From NCBI GenBank assembly GCA_017857855.1, contig JAFMCI010000016.1:1-38442 (forward strand): DNA of 38,442 nucleotides, written 5' to 3'. Of this stretch, positions 8,564 to 17,300 are shown one piece after another (positions within the stretch are counted from its first letter, which is position 1; each line of letters opens with the position of its first letter). The notes under the pieces were generated by a model. That model was not told the DNA's origin, ran no database searches, and saw only the letters and a list, made by a program, of their open reading frames with translations. This stretch comes from Bacteroidia bacterium (GTDB taxonomy: Bacteria; Bacteroidota; Bacteroidia; NS11-12g; UBA9320). Position numbers and translations under genes: made by a program.

Positions 8564-9283
8564 ATGCAATCACCAACAATGGCCACAGCGGCACAATTAG
8601 CAAATGATAAAGTAATTAGTAGAGAAGTAATTAGTTACGGCGAAACTAAAGATGGCAAGTATAGAGCTTTTATTAAAACAGTCGGGTATACGACTGATAA
8701 AGTTGATGAAAGATCTGATGCTAACTTAAGACTAGAAACCTCATTTTATTACATCCCTTCAGTTGGTTTGTCAGAAGAGACAGCGATTGCGATACTTATG
8801 TCTATGGCGACATACGCCTTCTTGGGAACGGATTACCAAGAGATCGGTACTAAGTGTATCCAGGAATTAATAAGTGGGACGAAGAAGCCAGCCGCAAAGA
8901 CCGCAGCAAAAGAAAAACCAGCAGCAAAGGCAGTTAAAGAAGCAGCACCCGAAGCAGCTCCAGCAGTTGAGCAAGAGGTTGAACAAGAGAAAGAGGCACC
9001 AGCTCCGGCAAAAAAAGCTCCAAGAAAAAAGGCAGCTCCGAAGAAACCAAAAACAATCGCTTACAATAGAGAAAACAACGAGCACAAAAAGCAGCTTGGA
9101 TCTTTATTTAACGATGCGGAACCAACTTGGGGAGAAGACGAATTAAAAACAAAGATAGCAGTAAGTCTTTCTTTAAGTCTAGCTGGGAAGCCGTTCTTAG
9201 ATACTAAAGGTGAGGTTTTAGAAAGTGTTATTGAAATGATTACTGATGCTTTTAACAAGCCGTCAGGTGTCGATGCTTTATAA
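8564..9283 (+). CDS. Two-domain protein with Ala/Lys/Pro/Glu-rich linker, function unknown
   Basis: Folded-looking N- and C-terminal parts joined by a low-complexity AKPE linker (KKPAAKTAAKEKPAAK...APRKKAAPKKPK). Confidence 0.65.
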   Translation: MQSPTMATAAQLANDKVISREVISYGETKDGKYRAFIKTVGYTTDKVDERSDANLRLETSFYYIPSVGLSEETAIAILMSMATYAFLGTDYQEIGTKCIQELISGTKKPAAKTAAKEKPAAKAVKEAAPEAAPAVEQEVEQEKEAPAPAKKAPRKKAAPKKPKTIAYNRENNEHKKQLGSLFNDAEPTWGEDELKTKIAVSLSLSLAGKPFLDTKGEVLESVIEMITDAFNKPSGVDAL

Positions 9284-9774
9284 TGGATAATAATTGTTGG
9301 ATGGATGTTCTTGGGTACGAGTCTTTCTATAGAGTATCTGACGGAGGGGATGTCTTCTCTAAGATACGAAATAGAAAGGTAAAACCGTACCTTACCAAGA
9401 AGGGCTATCTCCACATTGATTTAAGGGGCAAGACTGTTACTGTACACAGGCTTGTCCTATCCCATTTCGGTAGTGTTAAGGATATGGAAACTCTTCAAGT
9501 AAATCATCTGAACTCTGATAAAACGGATAACAGAAGAGTAAATTTGGAGTGGTGTACCAATCAAGAGAATAGTGACCACTCTTGGGCCAATGGTAGACAA
9601 GCTGCTAGGGGATCTTCTTGTAATTCTAAATTAAAAGAATCACACGTACTGGCTATAAAAGCATTGTTGAGAGAAGGTCTATTTACCCAAAAGGAAATAG
9701 GGGAAAGGTACGGGGTAGCAAAATCGACTATAGGTAAAATAGCGACTGGTAAAAATTGGAGTTGGTTAAAATGA
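9283..9774 (+). CDS. NUMOD4-HNH homing endonuclease with C-terminal HTH
   Basis: MDVLGYESFYRVSDGGDV, VHRLV...VNHLNSDKTDNRRVNLEWCT, HTH FTQKEIGERYGVAKSTIGKI. Confidence 0.85.
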   Translation: MDNNCWMDVLGYESFYRVSDGGDVFSKIRNRKVKPYLTKKGYLHIDLRGKTVTVHRLVLSHFGSVKDMETLQVNHLNSDKTDNRRVNLEWCTNQENSDHSWANGRQAARGSSCNSKLKESHVLAIKALLREGLFTQKEIGERYGVAKSTIGKIATGKNWSWLK

Positions 9775-11081
9775 TTTACGAGAATTATTTAAACCATATG
9801 CCAATGGACTACCAAAAAGAAGGTATACAGTTTATGATAGAACATCATTACTGTATTAATGCTATGGATATGGGCTTGGGTAAGACTATGCAGGCGATTT
9901 CAGTATCCTTGATAGGCATGCACAAGACCCTTGTCATATGTCCAGCATACTTAAAGTTAAACTGGGAAGATGAATACAACTTCTTCGCTAAAAACCCAGT
10001 ACGTATTTTCGTATGCATGACTTCAAAAGAGTTAACACAACTAGATCCAACTAAATACGATGTGGTGATTACAAACTATGAACAACTTAATAATAAGAAC
10101 ATGCCTGAACTTTTTAAGTGGGCCGATTATGTGGTGGCAGACGAAGCGCACGCGCTCAAGAATATTAAAGCGAAGAGAACAAAGGCGTTCCACCATTATA
10201 TCTATGATCACCGACCAGAAAGACTTTCCTTATTGTCGGGAACCCCTATTACCAATAGTGTCGGCGACTGGTACAGCCTTATTATGCTCACTTCATACAA
10301 TGCCAAGAACACCAGTGGAATTGGACTCGACGGAGTTAGTTATTGGGACTTCTGTTCCAAGTTCTGCCTTCAACGAACTCAGCCCATCGGGGGCGGAAAA
10401 ACTACTAGAGTATTTTACGGCCTTAGAAACGTTGAAGGACTCAAAAAACTATTACGAGGAAAGTATATCCGACGATTGGCAAAAGATGTACTCGACCTTA
10501 AGGAAGTTGTAGAGAAAACAGTTATCGTTGACGTTGCTAGTGATCCCTCCTTAGAGGATGCTTGGATCGAGTATAAAGAGACTGAAAAGTTATCCGTCAA
10601 CGCTACTATTAAGAAAGCATCTGCCATTATGGTTGCGCCATTTACCGCAGATTTAGCGGTGGGTATGTTAAACGGTGGTTCTGGCCCATTAGTAATCTTC
10701 TCTGACCATGTAGATCCAGTGCGGATTATAACTGATGGTATTATGAGAAAGAACTCTGGGCTTGTTGTACGAGAGATCGTCGGCGGTATATCCATTAACG
10801 AACGTAAGCAGATAACTGATGCTTATAAGCAGGGGAAAGTTGATGTAATCGTTGCCACAATCCCTGCGGCTTCCACTGGTTTGACATTAGTCGCTGGTAA
10901 TAGAATAATCTTTAACGATCCATCTTATAATCCAGCTCAAAATGCACAAGCATTTAAAAGAGTCCATAGGATAGGTCAAACTAAACCAGTATTCGCATAT
11001 TACGTAGCACCGAAAGGTATCTACAGTAAGATAATAAATAAACTAAGAGAGAAGATGAAAGTACTTAGGGAGGCCATGTAG
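9771..11081 (+). CDS. SNF2-type DEAD/H helicase
   Basis: AMDMGLGKTMQA (I), VADEAHALKN (II), LLSGTPITN (III), STGLTL...RVHRIGQTKPV (V/VI). ATGA overlap gives start 9771. Confidence 0.88.
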   Translation: MIYENYLNHMPMDYQKEGIQFMIEHHYCINAMDMGLGKTMQAISVSLIGMHKTLVICPAYLKLNWEDEYNFFAKNPVRIFVCMTSKELTQLDPTKYDVVITNYEQLNNKNMPELFKWADYVVADEAHALKNIKAKRTKAFHHYIYDHRPERLSLLSGTPITNSVGDWYSLIMLTSYNAKNTSGIGLDGVSYWDFCSKFCLQRTQPIGGGKTTRVFYGLRNVEGLKKLLRGKYIRRLAKDVLDLKEVVEKTVIVDVASDPSLEDAWIEYKETEKLSVNATIKKASAIMVAPFTADLAVGMLNGGSGPLVIFSDHVDPVRIITDGIMRKNSGLVVREIVGGISINERKQITDAYKQGKVDVIVATIPAASTGLTLVAGNRIIFNDPSYNPAQNAQAFKRVHRIGQTKPVFAYYVAPKGIYSKIINKLREKMKVLREAM

Positions 11082-11657
11082 ATGAAAAGAACTAATGTAA
11101 AAATACACGCCATTAAAAAGGCGACTGAGAAAGAATCGGAAGCATTTAAAGCCGCCGCTAAAGAGTTTGAGTTTGAAATAAATGATCCCGATTTCTGGTA
11201 TGATGTTTCTAGGGTGTACAACAATTGGCACCACCGCAAATTGCTGGCACCTTACAACTATGAGAAGCAATCGTTTAAGTTATTTAAAGAAATGGTTTTA
11301 TCTGGTGTTGATGATTTCAATAAAGAAAAAGATTATGCTATCGATATCTCAGTTTCCTTCTACTACTCATGGAGAAGTGTAGTTGGATACACGCTACCAT
11401 CAACATGGTTTACGTGGGTCAATAGGAATATATTCAAAGGGTTTGACCTAGCGGATATAGCAGGAAACCAAGCACATGAGTACTTACATAATTGTGGACT
11501 TGATCATCCTGGTACTGATAGGCAATCGGTAGTTTACCGTTTCGGTTATCTTGTTAAGGATAGAATAAAAACAAGACTAGGTATCGCCCCTAAAGTAGTG
11601 TATAGACGTTCTTTTTGGACAAGGGTTAAATCATTTATGAGGGCGGTATTTTTATGA
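11082..11657 (+). CDS. Zinc metallopeptidase-like protein (HExxHxxGxxH)
   Basis: QAHEYLHNCGLDHPGTDRQSVVYRFG contains a full HExxHxxGxxH metzincin/gluzincin-like signature. Confidence 0.6.
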   Translation: MKRTNVKIHAIKKATEKESEAFKAAAKEFEFEINDPDFWYDVSRVYNNWHHRKLLAPYNYEKQSFKLFKEMVLSGVDDFNKEKDYAIDISVSFYYSWRSVVGYTLPSTWFTWVNRNIFKGFDLADIAGNQAHEYLHNCGLDHPGTDRQSVVYRFGYLVKDRIKTRLGIAPKVVYRRSFWTRVKSFMRAVFL

Positions 11658-12121
11658 GCGAAGAGTGGAGGATCATACCAGAACATCCTGGGTATAAGGT
11701 GTCTAATCAGGGTAGAGTAGTAAACAGTATAACGGGGGTTATCCGAAAGTTATCTAATGACGGAGCTGGGTATAAAAATATCTCTTTAAACAGAAAAACC
11801 AAACGAGTCCATAGATTAGTTATGTTAAGCTTCTCTCCACTAGAAGACGCAAGTAAATACCAAGTTAACCACTTAAATAGGGATAGGTCCGACAATAGAT
11901 TGACCAACCTAGAGTGGTGCACTAGTTCCGAAAATTTAAAACATGCTTTCCGTAATGGAAGAAAGGCAAGTTATAAAGTAAAACTAAGTGACTCCGAGGT
12001 AATGGAGATACGAGGTATGTTATCCAAGGGCAACACCCAACAAAAGGTGGCTGACTTCTTCGGGATAAGTAGATCTCACGTAAGTACTTTATGGTTAAGA
12101 AATTCGAGGAGAAACATATGA
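11654..12121 (+). CDS. NUMOD4-HNH homing endonuclease with C-terminal HTH
   Basis: EEWRIIPEHPGYKVSNQGRVVNS, VHRLV...VNHLNRDRSDNRLTNLEWCT, HTH TQQKVADFFGISRSHVSTL. ATGA overlaps at both ends. Confidence 0.85.
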   Translation: MSEEWRIIPEHPGYKVSNQGRVVNSITGVIRKLSNDGAGYKNISLNRKTKRVHRLVMLSFSPLEDASKYQVNHLNRDRSDNRLTNLEWCTSSENLKHAFRNGRKASYKVKLSDSEVMEIRGMLSKGNTQQKVADFFGISRSHVSTLWLRNSRRNI

Positions 12122-12672
12122 GCATTATAGATTTTAACAGTAAGAAGAAAAGAGCAGAGAACGTATTAGGGAAAGAAGAGTCTTTAGTGTCCAGGACTGA
12201 ATCCGATAGTGGGTTTAGTTTGAAAGGTACCTTTGATGAGTCAAAAATGAAGAGGTATCAAATGGCCCTAGAGAAAAAGGCTATCCTCTTTGATAAGGAA
12301 GACGAACATGGTGTGGATTATACCCATTTCGACTTTATCCTCTCTACTGGTTGCGGTTTCCATAAGGGGATGACAAACTTAGTAGCTGTCCAATTATTTT
12401 GGAAGACATTCTACCCCTACCTCAAATCTATAACTGAAAATTACGAAAGGTTCTATGAACAATTCAGAAATATAATAGATGATCAAGAAGAGGTTTTAAA
12501 GAACCACTCTAATCTAGATTTTAAATACAAGTGGGCGATGGAGTTTTTGAAGGGAACTAAACTAGATAAGAAGTTTGAGTACTTTTTAGAAATGAAAACT
12601 CAAGAAGCTATTAAAGGTGCTGTTCATGTTAAGAGAGCGGCTGATAATTTACCCGATTTAAAAGAAGAATAG
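12118..12672 (+). CDS. Hypothetical protein, last gene of the rightward block
   Basis: Start from ATGA overlap with the HNH gene (MSIIDFNSKKKR). Track ORF begins at 12091. Confidence 0.6.
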   Translation: MSIIDFNSKKKRAENVLGKEESLVSRTESDSGFSLKGTFDESKMKRYQMALEKKAILFDKEDEHGVDYTHFDFILSTGCGFHKGMTNLVAVQLFWKTFYPYLKSITENYERFYEQFRNIIDDQEEVLKNHSNLDFKYKWAMEFLKGTKLDKKFEYFLEMKTQEAIKGAVHVKRAADNLPDLKEE

Positions 12673-12684
12673 AGCAATCATCAA

Positions 12685-12708
12685 AAGAGACTGCATTCAC
12701 AGTCTCTT
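12685..12708 (+). terminator. 9-bp perfect hairpin at the convergent junction
   Basis: AAGAGACTG-cattca-CAGTCTCTT. No strong U-run. Confidence 0.5.
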
Positions 12709-12730
12709 AAGAGGAAGTAAACATAACAAC

Positions 12731-12768
12731 AGAAGTAGAGGGAGAAAGGAACTAAACCCTCTGTTTCT
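12731..12768. terminator. 12-bp hairpin at the convergent junction, possibly bidirectional
   Basis: AGAAGTAGAGGG-N14-CCCTCTGTTTCT (two G-U pairs), between convergent gene blocks. Confidence 0.5.
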
Positions 12769-12798
12769 ATTGTAAACGTCTACATGAATTAATACTAT

Positions 12799-13149
12799 CT
12801 ATTTTTTACGATCAAAGCCGACTAACCATACTCTCATGTTTTCCATCCAAGTAGTAAGAACGCCATATTCTGCAGGGGAATACCCGATTACTTTATGGCA
12901 TTCTCTTAGGTCCAGTACGATACTTTCTGATATAGGGCCAATGTACCCTCTTTCAACTCTATAATTACGTGATATACAGCCAGATCCATCTAGAGGGATG
13001 TATAATTTCCCGTCTATTTCTACATGTTCTGCCAGGAAAACGGATAATTGTTCTTGATCGTTTGGGGTTTTAGGTTGTTCTTGACCGTTACGATTACGGC
13101 AACTTATTATGAGCATCCCTAGCATCATTAATGTTATCAGCGTTCTCAT
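12799..13149 (-). CDS. Lipoprotein, o-spanin candidate
   Basis: Lipobox MRTLITLMMLGMLIISC. Start overlaps the upstream small membrane ORF by 56 nt in another frame. Confidence 0.55.
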   Translation of the reverse strand: MRTLITLMMLGMLIISCRNRNGQEQPKTPNDQEQLSVFLAEHVEIDGKLYIPLDGSGCISRNYRVERGYIGPISESIVLDLRECHKVIGYSPAEYGVLTTWMENMRVWLVGFDRKK

Positions 13150-13294
13150 AGTCTTCCACCTTCCCTGTGTTCTTCTTCTTCAACTTACGTTTTCTCCACC
13201 AATCTTTGAGGGATTCTTTAACGTAAATAAATAGGGCCACCACCGACTTTTGAATCAGTGGCATTAATAATGTATGTACTAATTTGGCCCACAT
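13094..13294 (-). CDS. Small membrane protein (lysis-cassette candidate)
   Basis: Hydrophobic LVHTLLMPLIQKSVVALFIYV followed by a basic/polar tail. Confidence 0.5.
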   Translation of the reverse strand: MWAKLVHTLLMPLIQKSVVALFIYVKESLKDWWRKRKLKKKNTGKVEDYENADNINDARDAHNKLP

Positions 13295-13295
13295 A

Positions 13296-13514
13296 CTATA
13301 AACTTACTTCGATCTTATCTGCCATGTCTCTAGCAACACCTTGGATAGCTGCAAAAGCAACATCATCTATTGCATTTTCAGTGTCCTTCACTAGTTCTTC
13401 AACGATATCAATCGCAAGATGAGCAAGACCTTTTGCTCCATCATTTAAAGAATCTTCTAGTAAATTAATTCCTCTAAGCTGGGCCATCGCCATTAATTTG
13501 TCTTTGTTTAACAT
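13296..13514 (-). CDS. Hypothetical small protein
   Basis: 72-aa ORF with upstream GGAG (ctctcc on the plus strand), in an operon with neighbours. Confidence 0.5.
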   Translation of the reverse strand: MLNKDKLMAMAQLRGINLLEDSLNDGAKGLAHLAIDIVEELVKDTENAIDDVAFAAIQGVARDMADKIEVSL

Positions 13515-13528
13515 AATACTCTCCTATT

Positions 13529-13873
13529 CTATGTGGACTTTAACTCTTCCACTGTTTTTTTTAAAGCCTCGAACTCCAGCCCCATTAATTGCTGTTTGGT
13601 AACAGATTTATTTACCACCTCATGATACCTTTCTCTTAGAATGTTCATATCATTCTCAAGCCCGGTTATCATGTGCCTGTGGTCATCCAGTCTTTGATCT
13701 TTAGTAATATCTTTCTCAACTAATTTAGTGATACTAATATTTAAACCGCCGATCGATGTTTGGATTTTATCCATAGAAGAGCGGAAACCGTTAAGTATAA
13801 ATACTCCAAAGAAAAAACATAAAGTTGTTATCCCTTGTAAGACTATTAAAATAATATTTCCACTAGACTCCAT
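13529..13873 (-). CDS. N-terminal TM plus coiled-coil protein (holin / i-spanin-like candidate)
   Basis: IILIVLQGITTLCFFFGVFIL TM segment followed by long helical/coiled-coil sequence. Confidence 0.5.
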   Translation of the reverse strand: MESSGNIILIVLQGITTLCFFFGVFILNGFRSSMDKIQTSIGGLNISITKLVEKDITKDQRLDDHRHMITGLENDMNILRERYHEVVNKSVTKQQLMGLEFEALKKTVEELKST

Positions 13874-13874
13874 T

Positions 13875-14315
13875 TTACAACCCTTCTTTTATTCTGAGGT
13901 ACTCAATTAGATCTTCTAACTTAGCAGAACCGTCTAACAGTTTAGCTTTTATAGATTCAATCGTAATACCATCAGCGTCTTTTTTAGCTTTTTTAACGTT
14001 TACTTCAGCGGTGATATCAGTCTCAGTTATTGTGTATTCAACAGGTCTTTCACATTCTTGACCGATAACCACATCTTCCCTGTCCTTAAGATCTCTCATT
14101 TGAAGGCAATCAGTTTGATCGGTAAATAACTCCCACCTTTGCTTCTTACCCCATGAATCGTTAGAAATATTATCTGCTTTCCAGGTATCAACTTCGAGTT
14201 GGGTTTTAAAGTTACAATTCCCGCCGCAGGGACTTTGCCCATCTGACATAGTAACAGTGACCGCTATTTCGGCGTAGGAAGTTAAACTTAATAGCATAAA
14301 AATTAAATATTTCAT
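13875..14315 (-). CDS. Exported protein of unknown function
   Basis: Signal peptide MKYLIFMLLSLTSYA followed by a Cys-containing soluble domain. Confidence 0.55.
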   Translation of the reverse strand: MKYLIFMLLSLTSYAEIAVTVTMSDGQSPCGGNCNFKTQLEVDTWKADNISNDSWGKKQRWELFTDQTDCLQMRDLKDREDVVIGQECERPVEYTITETDITAEVNVKKAKKDADGITIESIKAKLLDGSAKLEDLIEYLRIKEGL

Positions 14316-17300
14316 TATTTTATCCCCTCAATGGTTACATAGTTGTAGGTAGCATCAGTATGTGGGGTAAGTGCCCCGCCTGATCCTTGGATCGGTCTTA
14401 TGTCAATATAGTCGCCCTTGACTAAATCTAAAGTCGTACCTCCGGAGACAGAAAGGAATATCGACGAAGCTGAGGTTGCCGGTAGTTGTTTATATCCAAG
14501 GTTGGAGTGGATTGCCCCGTTCTTCCATAAAGCTATACCTGCTGTTTCTGCAATCCCCCATCCAGTTGTTGTTGAGAATAACAGGTTTGTTTTTACGGAA
14601 TACTTTGAGGTTACTGGTGCCGTAAACTTCCAAGCAGCTCCAGTAGTAACAGCTCCATGAGTGTCATACTCTAAATCTTCAAAATCCATTATGGTTGATG
14701 CATTATCAGGGATACTAGGAAGACCATTATTACTAGAAAACCTAGCTGCAACCGTTTCGGTTTCAAGAACTGTTTGAGGGGATGCTAATTTAGCTCCACC
14801 AAAAAAGGAACCACTTGTGGATGCTCCTACAAAGGTAAGCGCCCCTGAAAAAGTTTCTATAAAGTAAGCTCTTACTGTATCTCCTTTTACTAGATCCAAA
14901 GTTCTACTACCCGATTGAGTAGGTTGCATTATAGATCCAGGTGTTGCTTGGTATTCGTACCTAAAGAGCCTATGGTTAACAGAACCATTAACCTCTAGAT
15001 CCATAGCGACTACTTCCCCCGCCGAAGGAGTGATAGAAAACTCCATTCCTGCATTAAATATATATTTGCCTGATTCTGGTATTGTAAACTCATAGGTAGA
15101 TGTATCATATGATGCGGTTGTATCGTAGGCTTCTGTATCAAAATTTAAAGTACCGCTACCCGAAATAACTTGATTTGCCGATCTTGTTGCTAAAAAAGAT
15201 ACTTCCCTACCGCCTAGGTCTTGGCTCATTCTAGCCGTCGATTCCCAGCCAACTATGGGCACTCTATAAGTTAAAGTTACTATATCACTAGCTCCTACAG
15301 TAAAAGGAGTAGTTATATTTACCGCTGATGATTGTGCTGTAACAGCTGAATCGACCATAACTCTAATCGCAGTTGTGGAACTATAGAGGGCATGTATATC
15401 CCAGTTATTCCCGCCAGATTCGTATATAGTACCTTTTGCATTAATTGAACCTCTCGTGCTAGTTCCACCTGGTAGCTTGGCCGTGTCCATAACATGACCG
15501 GATGGCAGGTTTATCGTTAAGTCGGCGGATGAAGGTGCTGATGAAAGAGTCAGGTTTACTGAGGCTACAAGAAACTCGTTTTCCCTCCAGTATTTACCAA
15601 CATAGGTTGTACCATTCCAGGAACCGGTTGTGGTTAAAGTCCCTAAGTTGGTAGCTATTGAGCCAAATGCTAATTCTGTAGGACCAACGGCGACTTGATC
15701 TGAGTAAGCTGAAAACCCGGTAGTGTTAGTAGCATCAGTTTGCATTACAATTAATCTATAAGAAGTTGAATCACTTGCAGTTTGGAATTGGAAATAATGA
15801 ACGCCTTTTCCACTCTTTGTATCTTCGCCATTAACTCTTATGATATTTGTGTTCGTTTTATCGTATATAAATACTTTTACTTCATCATCGTTGAAGCCAG
15901 CATCAGAAAAATCATACCAAAAAGATCCTACTAATTTACGTGCCTTCATCCCAGAATCAATATCAAAATCAACCGAGCAGCCATGTCCTTGAACATCACT
16001 GGCTGCAGCGACAATTTTCAAATCCCCTGTTAATCTTAAGGGAGTCGTAGTATTTCTTGCACATGTCCAGTTAGCGTTTCCGCCACCAGTTCCATCTACA
16101 GGAACAGTGACAGCACCATCATCAAATGCAACCCAGTTACCTACACTTACTTCAAAGTCACTATCTTTAGTATCTTGTAAATAATTAATTCCGCCAGAAC
16201 CAGAACCACCAAGATCACCCCAACTACTATTAGCAAAACCTTCAAACGATTCAGAATCAGAGTTGTATCGGATATCTCCATTAGCTCCCGTCGGTCTTTG
16301 AGCTAAAGTACCATTTGGTAAACCTAGAGCGGTAGTTGAGACAATATCTAAATCACCCGTAGTTAAATCACCTTTTATAAGATCAGCAATATTAAGTTCG
16401 GAACTTGCTGTGGGTGAACTAGTCGAAATATTATAACCAATTAGTATATTATCTGAAGCTGTAGTTGATGTAGTCCCAGTATTATAACCAAGCATTAAGT
16501 TTCTACTACCTACTGTTATATTTTTACCCGCTTCAGAACCTAAAGTAGTGTTCCCTGCTGATGTGCTAAATAGATCCTGCAATCCGTGATAACCGACTGC
16601 TGTATTATTAGATCCTGTAAGATTACCAGCACCACTACTAGCGGTAGAAGCCCCAAAAAAACTATTGTTATTTCCTGCAAAAACTTTTAGACCGGCTAAA
16701 TTTCCGACTCCAGTATTATTTACACCTACTGTGTTAGTAGTAAGAGCACTCCCGCCTATCCCTACGTTTGCGTTAGTAGTTAAATCATCTGCGGCACCAG
16801 CACCACTACCCATGAATACAGAACCTCCTAGACCTGTTTGGTCTATCCGTCCATCATCATCAATAACAACAGAAGAGTCCTGGATTAGTTTCCCAGTGGT
16901 ACTATCCCATCTTGCGATGGCGTTATCAGTTGAACTTACTCCACCTGAAACAGAACCATCTATATCGCCCCAAGCGGAACCATCGTATCCCTCAAAGGCC
17001 GTAGTCGTTGAGTTAAACCTGATCATACCGCTATTAGGAGAACCACTTCTTTCACCTGTCGTTCCTACTGGAAGATCAAGTTGTCCCGTTCCTGCCATTA
17101 AAATATCGGCTGCAGAAGTAAGCCCGTTTATAGAAAGATCACCATTTTTATCCCAGGAAAATAAAGAAACCGCTGATATTTTAGCGTGATCTTCAACTGG
17201 GTTAGTGGATAATCCGTTTCTAGTTCTTGTAATTCTAATTAAAAATTCTGCCCCTACACCTACTGCCCATGAAGGAATATCAGCCTCAAGCCATACAACA

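Noticed and set aside
8874-9146. Gln/Lys-rich 90-aa ORF
   Set aside because: Alternate frame of the AKPE linker; low complexity only.
10078-10512. Alternate-frame plus-strand ORF inside the SNF2 helicase gene
   Set aside because: Overlaps a motif-complete helicase; no independent support.
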